From NCBI GenBank assembly GCA_003520145.1, contig DOVJ01000239.1, positions 1 to 9,082 on the forward strand: a stretch of 9,082 nt of DNA, read 5' to 3'. The DNA comes from Eubacterium sp. Its GTDB lineage: Bacteria; Bacillota; Clostridia; Lachnospirales; Lachnospiraceae. Position 1 is the stretch's first letter, and each line of letters begins with the position of its first letter. Positions 1-6,539 of the stretch are shown here, one piece after another. The position numbers were made by a program, and so were the translations under genes. The notes beneath the pieces are model-generated. The model did not search any database. It was not told the DNA's origin and saw only the letters and a program-made list of their open reading frames with translations.

Positions 1-431
1 TTTCCATTCGCAAAGAAATCCTCTACTGTACGAATTCTATCTTCAACCTTCTGGCCTCTCTCGATGATGAGTGGCTTATATCCTGCTCTTGAGAGCATAA
101 GTCCCGCAAAAAGTCCCGCTGGTCCCATACCAACTATGACTATATTCTTATCATTCCTTATATCTACTTTCGGAAAGGAGAATTCATACTCCTCATACAG
201 ACATATATTGTTCTTTGCATGCTTAAGGATAATCTCTTCATGCAACACATCAACAGCAAGGTGATAGACATAGTACAGATCCGGCTTCTTCCTCGAATCA
301 ACAGACCTCTTTAGTACCCTTATATTCTTTATATCTTTTTTATTCTTTATCCTAAGTTCCTTACACACAGCCTGAAGCACATCTTCCTCGGTTGCATATA
401 TAGGAAGTTTCAACTGATTGATCTGAATCAT
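1..431 (-). CDS. FAD-dependent dehydrogenase, COG2509 type (partial, 3' end outside the window)
   Basis: The first 143 codons of a flavoprotein are present; the frame is open to the left edge, so the C-terminal part is missing. The start is the ATG at 429-431, which shares its bases with the stop codon of the upstream flavoprotein (ATGA, 4-base overlap), so translation is probably coupled. Residues 1 to about 92 form a basic N-terminal domain that precedes the nucleotide-binding fold. A Rossmann dinucleotide-binding motif, GMGPAG at residues 101-106, is followed by the typical second strand ending in an acidic residue (LIIERG, E124), which would bind the ribose of FAD. The layout of N-terminal extension, Rossmann motif and then an ERG.xVxxR.xTV segment fits the uncharacterised dehydrogenases of COG2509, which usually have over 500 residues. 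The substrate is unknown. Family assignment is fairly sure; function beyond FAD binding is not. Confidence 0.85.
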   Translation of the reverse strand, partial: MIQINQLKLPIYATEEDVLQAVCKELRIKNKKDIKNIRVLKRSVDSRKKPDLYYVYHLAVDVLHEEIILKHAKNNICLYEEYEFSFPKVDIRNDKNIVIVGMGPAGLFAGLMLSRAGYKPLIIERGQKVEDRIRTVEDFFANG

Positions 432-1543
432 GATTTAACCTTAATATCCCTTGCAGCCATTATAGCGCCGTTAAAAGCAAAGTGGAGATTATACCCTCCG
501 CATATTCCGTCAACATCTAGCATCTCGCCTACCATATAGAGTCCCGGATAGCGAACACTCTCATAAGAATCTGTTATCTCATCAAGAACTATGCCACCGG
601 CACTTACCTGACCGACTTCAACATCCTCAACACCCACTACGCGCACCTGATAATTCTTAAGTATCCTAGAACAACAATCCTCATGTTCAAGCATATATCC
701 GGCAAGCTTATCATTAACTAAGCCATATATTGCATAAGGATCAACCAAAGCTTCAGTGGCTTTTTCATATGACATATCAGGAAGAAAATCTATATATAGA
801 TATCCGCCATTTTTATAAATCCTGCTTATATCATATATGACTATACCTGAGAGATTATCTGAATTGATCTGAAGTTCTCCTCTGCTTATATAGTCTCCAT
901 CAGGAGTCTTTCTTATGCCGACTTTACATCTGACTTTTGAGCAGTACTTCAAAAGAGGTGAATCAACCTTGATTGGAACAAGCGCAGGTTCATACGGCCT
1001 ATATGATATACCAAGCTTCTTTATTATCTCAAGGATACTTCCATCAGAACCAGTCTTGCTGTAACTCATCCCACCACAGGCAAGTATGACTTTATCAAAC
1101 ACATACTCATAGCCATTATCAAGTGTAACACAGATCACATCGCTTATTCTTATATCTCTTATAGTCTGATTAAGCTTAAGCTTGATATTGGAACTTTGCT
1201 CTATGGCCCTCAATAACAGTTTCAACACCGATGAAGCCTGATTACTCATAGGATATACATATCCGTTCTTCTCATAAGTGTAGATATATTGCTTATCAAG
1301 ATACTTTCTAAGAAGAGCCGGGCTAATCGGCATAAGATTAGCTAATCTTTCGGGATTAGTGCTGTAATACTTATCCATACTCATATCCATATTGGTAAGA
1401 TTACATCTGCCGTTACCTGTGATAAGAAGTTTTTTTCCCGCAGCCGGACTATGATCAAGTATAACGACTTCATACTCTGGATATTTAAACTGAACTGCGG
1501 CCATAAGGCCTGCCGCACCGGCACCTATGATTCCTACTTTCAT
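428..1543 (-). CDS. NAD(P)/FAD-dependent oxidoreductase, HI0933/YhiN (BaiN-like) family
   Basis: A soluble flavoprotein of 371 residues from the ATG at 1541-1543. The frame is open further upstream to a TTG at 1552, but that sits one base from the nearest purine-rich stretch (GAAAGG), too close for a ribosome binding site, and family members normally begin MKVGIIG. Visible signatures are the FAD-binding GAGAAG (residues 7-12), the family motif KKLLITGNGRCNLTN (37-51), an ACGG loop (155-158) and the C-terminal block PGLYMVGEMLDVDGICGGYN (333-352), where the family contacts the flavin. It is slightly shorter than the roughly 400 residues usual for the family, mainly in the middle domain. Relatives are annotated as aminoacetone oxidase-like enzymes or, for BaiN, as bile acid 7-dehydroxylation reductases; the physiological substrate here cannot be told from sequence. 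It follows the flippase gene after 26 bases and overlaps the next flavoprotein gene by 4. Confidence 0.9.
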   Translation of the reverse strand: MKVGIIGAGAAGLMAAVQFKYPEYEVVILDHSPAAGKKLLITGNGRCNLTNMDMSMDKYYSTNPERLANLMPISPALLRKYLDKQYIYTYEKNGYVYPMSNQASSVLKLLLRAIEQSSNIKLKLNQTIRDIRISDVICVTLDNGYEYVFDKVILACGGMSYSKTGSDGSILEIIKKLGISYRPYEPALVPIKVDSPLLKYCSKVRCKVGIRKTPDGDYISRGELQINSDNLSGIVIYDISRIYKNGGYLYIDFLPDMSYEKATEALVDPYAIYGLVNDKLAGYMLEHEDCCSRILKNYQVRVVGVEDVEVGQVSAGGIVLDEITDSYESVRYPGLYMVGEMLDVDGICGGYNLHFAFNGAIMAARDIKVKS

Positions 1544-1569
1544 CACATCCAAGCCTTTCTATTCATCAA

Positions 1570-3201
1570 TTACTTTATGAGGTGAAGCATCTTGTAGAAC
1601 TTGATTATGTATCTTCCCTTAGGGAATTGCTCTATCTCCTGTTCGTTTAATCCTCCAAGAACAAAAAGCATCACAAAGTATACAACAACAGCAACCACAA
1701 AAGGTATCATAAGGAGTATCACTCTGCTATGCGTAAATATTCTAAGAAGATAATAAGTCGCAGATATGAAGCAGCCCATGATAGCAGCACATATACTAGG
1801 TATTACAAATGTTCTCTTAATCTCCTGCCTGTAGTCATAGTTAATGAATATGAATCTGAAGTTAAGTATCAAAACCGTAACTGTAAGAGCTATCTCTGCC
1901 ACAACTATCGAATAGATAGAAAGATTGAATATCATCATGCATGCTACAGCAACTATGATATGCACGACCAAGCCTATGACACAGTGTATAACTGGCATAT
2001 TGAGATGTCCAAGCCCCTGAAGTATGGCATTGGTAATAGCCACAAGCGAAGACAATATGATGGTCACACAACCAATCCAAAGAAGATATGTTCCCATCTC
2101 ATTGCCTGTAACTCCATCATAATACAATAACTGCAAAAGCGGATTTGCAAGGATCATAACGCCGACAGCACACGGTGCACTGAACAGATATACGAATCTT
2201 ACAGACAGACCAATCTTATTCATAGCAAGTTTATTATCACCAACAGCCACAGCCTTAGACATGCTTGGCATAGTTGAAACAGCCAAAGCAGAAGCCACAG
2301 AAACAGGCAGTGTTATGAAGGTTCTGTACTTGTTGCTCAATATACCCCACATACGAGCAATCTCAGTATCAGAAAAGCCCTTTATAGTGAGCACATTGCC
2401 GACGATATAATTATCACAGATATTGCTTATATTGTTAACTGTAGTACTTAAGAGCACAGGAATGATAGTCAGTATCATCAGAGTGAATATTTCCTTGTAC
2501 CCCATGATCTGCTTCTTTTGTTTACGAGATTTCTTTTTTATGAAACCTGCTATGGATACATATCCAAATACAAGAAACAGAAGGCCTGCTATAGCGCCGA
2601 AGCAATTACCCATAGTAGCGCCCATAGCTGCATATGAAAGCTTAAGCTCCTCTCCGGCCATGAGCTTTAGAAAATGCCTGCACAGAATAAGACTTAAGGC
2701 AACCTGAACGATTTTCTCTATAATCTGCGATATAGCTGTTGGTACAGTTGAACCAAAGCCCTGGAAAAATCCTCTTAAGACGCCCATGAGCGCAACTAAG
2801 AACAAAGTTGGTGCAAGAGTCCTAAGAGCAAGCGCAGATTCATCAAACTTGAACATATGAGCAAGATTATCGCTGAAGACATACAATACGATAGCTGCTA
2901 TACCACCAAATACTATCGCTATGACGATACCGCCAAAAAATAGCCTTCTAACATTCTCATATTCTTTTTTTGCAACTCTTGTTGAAACCAACTTACTGAT
3001 AGCTGTTGGCAAACTGAAGGACGATAAGATAAGCAATACCGAATATATCTCATACGCGGTACTATAGTATCCCATACCCTCGTCACCGAGAAGTCTCTGA
3101 AGCGGTATTCTGTATATAATACCGACAAACCTCACCATAATAGACGCCAGAGCAAGTATTGTACCCTGGACCAAGAAAGCATTCTTTTTTTCCTTACTCA
3201 T
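1570..3201 (-). CDS. SpoVB/MurJ-like polysaccharide biosynthesis protein (MOP superfamily flippase)
   Basis: An integral membrane protein of 543 residues. About 14 hydrophobic segments can be counted, roughly at residues 9-31, 50-73, 88-109, 126-145, 158-180, 191-218, 238-256, 288-313, 331-359, 370-396, 402-425, 428-451, 464-486 and 493-517. The N-terminal block (QGTILALASIMVRFVGIIYR, then PLQRLLGDEGMGYY) and the repeated FFQGFG (145-150) and ILQGLG (393-398) turns are typical of the SpoVB/YtgP branch of the MOP exporters. Members of this branch move lipid-linked precursors across the membrane; YtgP of Bacillus is a lipid II flippase (MurJ function) and SpoVB acts in spore cortex formation. 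Which role applies cannot be decided here. The ATG at 3199-3201 is chosen over a TTG at 3207 because AGAGG lies six bases upstream of the ATG and directly abuts the TTG. It overlaps the end of cdd by 8 bases. Confidence 0.88.
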   Translation of the reverse strand: MSKEKKNAFLVQGTILALASIMVRFVGIIYRIPLQRLLGDEGMGYYSTAYEIYSVLLILSSFSLPTAISKLVSTRVAKKEYENVRRLFFGGIVIAIVFGGIAAIVLYVFSDNLAHMFKFDESALALRTLAPTLFLVALMGVLRGFFQGFGSTVPTAISQIIEKIVQVALSLILCRHFLKLMAGEELKLSYAAMGATMGNCFGAIAGLLFLVFGYVSIAGFIKKKSRKQKKQIMGYKEIFTLMILTIIPVLLSTTVNNISNICDNYIVGNVLTIKGFSDTEIARMWGILSNKYRTFITLPVSVASALAVSTMPSMSKAVAVGDNKLAMNKIGLSVRFVYLFSAPCAVGVMILANPLLQLLYYDGVTGNEMGTYLLWIGCVTIILSSLVAITNAILQGLGHLNMPVIHCVIGLVVHIIVAVACMMIFNLSIYSIVVAEIALTVTVLILNFRFIFINYDYRQEIKRTFVIPSICAAIMGCFISATYYLLRIFTHSRVILLMIPFVVAVVVYFVMLFVLGGLNEQEIEQFPKGRYIIKFYKMLHLIK

Positions 3202-3592
3202 GTTCAACCTCTAACTTAAAAGAATACGGCATGATCTCATCAAACCGCTTCACAACAGGACCATCCTCATCCTCCATGATGATCTCAAAATCCTCATCAA
3301 CGAACTCCGATAATACCTGACGGCATAGGCCGCAAGGAGGTGTCAAACCGCCTTTACTATTAACTACAGCCATGCGCTTTATAGGCTTAACCTTACCGCC
3401 AAATGCATTGTAAAGAGCTACCCTCTCGGCACACATACACGCCCCAAAAGAAGCATTTTCTATGTTATGTCCAGTATAAACTGTTCCATCCTCACACTCA
3501 AGAGCAGCACCTACACAAAATCCCGAATAAGGCGCATAAGCGTTATTAGCTGCACCATAAGCAAGTTCTATAAGTTTCTTCTCGTTAGACAT
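3194..3592 (-). CDS. cdd: Cytidine deaminase
   Basis: A cytosolic pyrimidine-salvage enzyme that deaminates cytidine and deoxycytidine to uridine and deoxyuridine. At 132 residues it is the short, homotetrameric form. The zinc site is complete: C54-A55-E56 (zinc ligand and catalytic glutamate), followed by PCGLC with C87 and C90 as the other two cysteine ligands. The substrate-binding GHNIENAS block (41-48) includes the N43 and E45 positions that hold the ribose in this family. The start ATG is preceded by a very strong ribosome binding site that spans the stop codon of ybeY four bases upstream, so the two are probably translated together. Association of cdd with ybeY and phoH is common in Firmicutes, but diacylglycerol kinase and era, often part of that cluster, are absent here and a flippase gene follows instead. 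Confidence 0.96.
   Translation of the reverse strand: MSNEKKLIELAYGAANNAYAPYSGFCVGAALECEDGTVYTGHNIENASFGACMCAERVALYNAFGGKVKPIKRMAVVNSKGGLTPPCGLCRQVLSEFVDEDFEIIMEDEDGPVVKRFDEIMPYSFKLEVEHE
3208..3212 (-). promoter_or_regulatory. Ribosome binding site deciding the flippase start
   Basis: AGAGG on the minus strand, six bases before the ATG at 3201 and immediately next to the TTG at 3207. The spacing selects the ATG. Confidence 0.75.
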
Positions 3593-3596
3593 ATAA

Positions 3597-3606
3597 TCAC
3601 CTTTCT
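3597..3606 (-). promoter_or_regulatory. Strong ribosome binding site of cdd
   Basis: Read on the minus strand this is AGAAAGGTGA, closely matching the 3' end of 16S rRNA, four bases before the cdd ATG as a block (AAAGG at about seven). It is made of the last codons and the TGA stop of ybeY, so ribosomes finishing ybeY can restart on cdd. Confidence 0.8.
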
Positions 3607-4103
3607 ATACCAAGACTATGCAAGACCTCTTCCTGCATAGCAAACATGCGCTCAGCCTCTTCCTCGGTCATATGATCATATCCAAAGAGATGGAACATCG
3701 AATGTGCTATAAGGAAAGCAAACTCGCGCTTCTTATCGTGTCCATATTCACTCGCCTGCGAAACAACCCTGTCACAGGATATGACTATATCACCAAGCAT
3801 GAGTTCTCCGCTGTCCGGATCAAAGTATCCCATATCATCATTCTCAAGGAAAGCAAAATCCCCCGCCACCTCGTACTCAACCATCGGAAAAGACAACACA
3901 TCCGTAGCACTGTCTATGTTGCGCTGTTCATAATTGATATTGCGAACCTGCTCATTGTCCGCAAGTTCAAGATTAACCTCAACCTCATAAGGACAATTCA
4001 CATAGTCCACTGCTTTTTCTATGACTTTTTTAGCAACCTCTTCATAATCAAAGTCAAAATCATACTTCTCTACGTCTGTCATTTCGTCGATATTTATTGT
4101 CAT
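3597..4103 (-). CDS. ybeY: Endoribonuclease YbeY (rRNA maturation factor)
   Basis: A single-domain zinc metalloprotein of 168 residues, the usual size, which in other bacteria takes part in 16S rRNA 3'-end maturation and ribosome quality control. The zinc-binding histidines are H134, H138 and H144 in AHSMFHLFGYDH; the family consensus has Gly and Leu where this protein has Ser135 and Phe137, which leaves the ligands intact. The second signature, TDVLSFPM (67-74), is preceded by an Arg (R61), as in the family. The start at 4101-4103 lies 44 bases inside the end of phoH and is supported by GAGGAA at 4111-4116. A second in-frame ATG (codon 8, position 4082) has no comparable ribosome binding site. 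The N-terminal 25 residues are strongly acidic. The phoH-ybeY pairing is widely conserved. Confidence 0.96.
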   Translation of the reverse strand: MTINIDEMTDVEKYDFDFDYEEVAKKVIEKAVDYVNCPYEVEVNLELADNEQVRNINYEQRNIDSATDVLSFPMVEYEVAGDFAFLENDDMGYFDPDSGELMLGDIVISCDRVVSQASEYGHDKKREFAFLIAHSMFHLFGYDHMTEEEAERMFAMQEEVLHSLGIER

Positions 4104-5061
4104 TTACTTTTTCCTCATATTTCTCATAAGCCTTTACTATCTTCTGAACAAGAGGATGTCTGACGACATCTTCATTAGTAAGGTACATAAAGCCTATGTC
4201 ATCTATATTCTTAAGCACCTTTATCGCAATATTAAGCCCCGACACTGTATCTCTTGGCAGGTCCTTCTGCGTTAGGTCTCCCGTTACTACAACCTTAGAG
4301 CCAAAGCCTATTCTCGTTAAGAACATTTTCATCTGCGCCGGCGTTGTGTTCTGAGCCTCATCAAGTATGATAAATGCATTGTCAAGCGTTCGACCTCTCA
4401 TGTATGCAAGTGGCGCAACTTCTATAAGTCCCTTCTCGAGATTAGCGTTAAAGCTCTCAGCCCCCATGATCTGATACAGAGCATCATACAGAGGTCTTAG
4501 GTAGGGATCAACCTTACTCTGCATATCTCCTGGCAGGAAACCAAGCTTCTCTCCGGCTTCTATAGCAGGTCGTGTAAGGATTATCCTGTTCACTTCGTTG
4601 TTCTTAAAGGCATTGATTGCCATAGCCATGGCAAGATAAGTCTTACCGGTTCCGGCAGGTCCTATACCGAAAACTATGAGTTTCTTCTTAATCTCATCCA
4701 CATATTGCTTCTGCCCAAGAGTCTTAGGTTTTATAGGCTTACCTTGCAAAGTCTTGCATATAACATCCTCGTCTAGAGTCAGAAGCTTTTCAACCTTATC
4801 ATCAAAGCTAAGTGAAAGAGCATAATCAACATTCTGTTCGGTTATGACATTGCCCTTTTTAGACAATTCAAGAAGTGTCGTTATAACCTTAATTGCTTTT
4901 GCAATCTGTGATGTTGCACCCACGATCTTAAGCTTCTCATCGCGGTATATAAGCGTCACATAGAGGGTTTTCTCTATCTTCTTCGAATATATATCATATT
5001 CACCGAATATGTTTTTCATATGCTCATATGGTATATCCATCATATTCTGTATATCACTCAT
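4060..5061 (-). CDS. phoH: PhoH-like ATPase
   Basis: A cytosolic P-loop ATPase of 333 residues, belonging to the PhoH (PhoL/YbeZ-like) family that is nearly always next to ybeY and is thought to act with it in RNA metabolism. A small N-terminal region (about residues 32-70) resembles the KH-like part of the family. Walker A is GPAGTGKT (134-141) and Walker B is FIILDEAQ (230-237), followed by the family block TTPAQMKMFLTRIG (239-252) and VVVTGD. The frame is open to a TTG at 5103 inside recU, but I place the start at the ATG at 5059-5061, one base after the recU stop, with GGATGG five bases upstream; the ATG at 5070 is an alternative with no visible binding site. The C-terminus is very basic (KYRRNDRRR) and is encoded by the part that overlaps ybeY. 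Confidence 0.93.
   Translation of the reverse strand: MSDIQNMMDIPYEHMKNIFGEYDIYSKKIEKTLYVTLIYRDEKLKIVGATSQIAKAIKVITTLLELSKKGNVITEQNVDYALSLSFDDKVEKLLTLDEDVICKTLQGKPIKPKTLGQKQYVDEIKKKLIVFGIGPAGTGKTYLAMAMAINAFKNNEVNRIILTRPAIEAGEKLGFLPGDMQSKVDPYLRPLYDALYQIMGAESFNANLEKGLIEVAPLAYMRGRTLDNAFIILDEAQNTTPAQMKMFLTRIGFGSKVVVTGDLTQKDLPRDTVSGLNIAIKVLKNIDDIGFMYLTNEDVVRHPLVQKIVKAYEKYEEKVNDNKYRRNDRRREV
4111..4116 (-). promoter_or_regulatory. Ribosome binding site of ybeY inside phoH
   Basis: GAGGAA on the minus strand, seven bases before the ATG at 4103. It is embedded in phoH codons for Glu-Glu near the C-terminus. It decides the ybeY start and shows that the 44-base overlap with phoH is genuine. Confidence 0.8.
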
Positions 5062-5062
5062 A

Positions 5063-5593
5063 TTAACCATCCAAACTTCTAAGATTTTTATTAAGCTGCT
5101 CAAGATAATGGATCAAGAATCCTCCCCTGCTCTCAATCCTGTAGCTCTTATCTATCTCATCATAGCGAAAGCTCTTCCTTCCGCCCTCCTTACTTCTTCT
5201 TACGAACCTATCTATATCCGAAAAGGGTATATAGTAAGTCTCGTTCCTGTGAGAAAACATAAGTATTATAAAAGCAACTCCATCATGTTCCATGAACTCC
5301 TTCATGAATTCAAACTGATGCTCATGTATATTCTGCAGGGAAAATGTATCTTTAGAACACTCTTTTGCGTCAAAGCATATAGGTACACCCTGCGCAACAC
5401 CTATATAATCGACAGTACTGTCCTGCTCAAAGTAAGCGAGAGTTATCTGCCCGCCCTCTTTTTTCATAGGCTTTATGGGTGTAGGTATCTTCTGAACAAG
5501 CGCAAGATGCTTTTCCCTGTATTTTTGGTTTGTCATATTAAGAAGGTCTTCGAGTACAGATCCCCTTAGACCTCTTGAGTTCCATGTTGCCAT
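5063..5593 (-). CDS. recU: Holliday junction resolvase RecU
   Basis: A 176-residue endonuclease of the RecU family, which cleaves four-way DNA junctions during recombinational repair and chromosome segregation in low-GC Gram-positives. It begins with the family-like NSRGLRGSVLEDLLN segment (5-19; E15 is the conserved early acidic residue), then KIPTPIKP (35-42), the catalytic core STVDYIGVAQGVPICFDAKE (59-78) and NIHEHQ (88-93). D62, D75 and K77 line up with Bacillus RecU D88, E101 and K103, with identical spacing of 13 and 2; the middle residue is Asp instead of Glu. It is shorter than Bacillus RecU (about 206 residues), mainly at the N-terminus. The ATG at 5591-5593 lies 28 bases inside the preceding gene; GAGGG is 12 bases upstream, farther than ideal, so coupling is likely. 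In Bacillus recU neighbours ponA; here it lies between a pseudouridine synthase gene and phoH. Confidence 0.9.
   Translation of the reverse strand: MATWNSRGLRGSVLEDLLNMTNQKYREKHLALVQKIPTPIKPMKKEGGQITLAYFEQDSTVDYIGVAQGVPICFDAKECSKDTFSLQNIHEHQFEFMKEFMEHDGVAFIILMFSHRNETYYIPFSDIDRFVRRSKEGGRKSFRYDEIDKSYRIESRGGFLIHYLEQLNKNLRSLDG
5067..5072 (-). promoter_or_regulatory. Probable weak ribosome binding site of phoH
   Basis: GGATGG on the minus strand, five bases before the ATG at 5061 and overlapping the last codons of recU. It supports the ATG at 5061 over the upstream TTG at 5103, although the match is modest. Confidence 0.5.
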
Positions 5594-6528
5594 GTATAAT
5601 CATATCCCTCTTGTGAAAGTATCTTCCTGAATATCTCAGGCGGCATAGCATATATATGCAGCTTCTTGTATATCATCTCATAAGCGTGAAGAAGCTGATG
5701 TGACAATCCATACTTTTTCTTAAAGTAACCATTAACTGCAAAATCACCATACTTGTAATCACCTATTATAGGATGCCCTATATACGCAAGATGAGCTCTG
5801 ATCTGATGTGTCTTACCGGTTATTAGTTCAACCTTCACAAGAGAACACTTATCATCTGCTATGAGAGGAGAAACCCTGGTTTTAATATTGCCTTCTTTAT
5901 CGCTTATAGTAACCCTGTTACGCTTCTCATCCTTAACAAGGGAACCTTCTATAAGGACATCCTTATCAAAGCGTCCCTTTACTAAAGTAACATAATACTT
6001 ATGAATACTTCTATCCTTAAAAGCTTTAGATAGACTCTGCACAGCATGAAGATTCTTACCTGCAGCAAGAAGTCCAGTTGTATTGCGATCTAAGCGATTA
6101 CATACAGATACACTCTTATCAGTTATTCCCTTATCTCTAAGATAAGCAACTATATATTCGTTAGCCGATATATCATCAGGCTTTGCTTTCTGTGAAAGCA
6201 TATCATCTGGCTTGTTGATGAACAAAAGATCATCATCCTCATATACTATATCAAGCTTAACAGCCTGCTTACCTTCCAATTTCTCAGGAACAGCCAAAGC
6301 TTCATCCTGTTTGATAAAGTTCCTTATAGAATCCTCACATATGAATATCTCTACAACATCATCAGGCTTAAGGATTTCTTTGCCTTCCGCCTTCTTACCG
6401 TTAAGCTTAATATTCTTTTTTCTGAGCATCTTGTATATAAAACCCATAGATGCAGCATCCATATACCTTAACAGGAACTTATCGAGTCTCTGCATATCAT
6501 TGGTCTTATCTATAACTATCCGTCTCAT
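5566..6528 (-). CDS. RluC/RluD-family rRNA pseudouridine synthase with S4 domain
   Basis: A 320-residue enzyme that isomerises specific uridines, most likely in 23S rRNA. Residues 10-65 form an S4 RNA-binding domain (QRLDKFLLRY at 13-22, then KNIKLNGKKA). The catalytic domain follows from about residue 90 (LDIVYEDDDLLFINKP). The catalytic aspartate is D147 in CNRLDRNTTGLL; the first position of this motif is usually His, giving HRLD, and Asn replaces it here. A second signature, LITGKTHQIRAHL (235-247), and GHPIIGDYKYG (251-261) complete the fold. Target sites cannot be fixed from sequence: the family includes RluC (955/2504/2580) and RluD (1911/1915/1917), and the S4 domain is present in both. 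The start ATG has AGGA seven bases upstream, within the stop region of the membrane protein gene nine bases away. Confidence 0.92.
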   Translation of the reverse strand: MRRIVIDKTNDMQRLDKFLLRYMDAASMGFIYKMLRKKNIKLNGKKAEGKEILKPDDVVEIFICEDSIRNFIKQDEALAVPEKLEGKQAVKLDIVYEDDDLLFINKPDDMLSQKAKPDDISANEYIVAYLRDKGITDKSVSVCNRLDRNTTGLLAAGKNLHAVQSLSKAFKDRSIHKYYVTLVKGRFDKDVLIEGSLVKDEKRNRVTISDKEGNIKTRVSPLIADDKCSLVKVELITGKTHQIRAHLAYIGHPIIGDYKYGDFAVNGYFKKKYGLSHQLLHAYEMIYKKLHIYAMPPEIFRKILSQEGYDYTWQHGTQEV

Positions 6529-6535
6529 ATATCTA

Positions 6536-6539
6536 TCCT
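6536..6539 (-). promoter_or_regulatory. Ribosome binding site of the RluC/RluD-family gene
   Basis: AGGA on the minus strand, seven bases before the ATG at 6528. It shares bases with the TAG stop codon of the membrane protein gene. Confidence 0.6.

Noticed and set aside
1544..1569. The largest intergenic gap, checked for a terminator or promoter
   Set aside because: At 26 bases it holds only a GAAAGG ribosome-binding-like stretch; no inverted repeat with a T run is seen.
1729..2130. A 133-codon plus-strand frame and a 72-codon minus-strand frame (1862-2080) inside the flippase gene
   Set aside because: Both are alternate frames of a continuous, well-supported membrane protein gene and show no independent coding signs.
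3618..4163. A 181-codon open frame on the plus strand opposite ybeY
   Set aside because: It mirrors the ybeY and phoH coding sequence, is rich in His, Ile and Leu as reverse-strand shadows often are, and resembles no protein I know.
5062..5103. Longer phoH start at the TTG at 5103
   Set aside because: It would overlap recU by 41 bases with no visible ribosome binding site; the ATG at 5061 has one and gives the usual family length.
5009..5569. A 186-codon open frame on the plus strand opposite recU and the start of phoH
   Set aside because: It is antisense to a gene with clear RecU motifs, has an unremarkable composition for a shadow frame, and no ribosome binding site or family resemblance.
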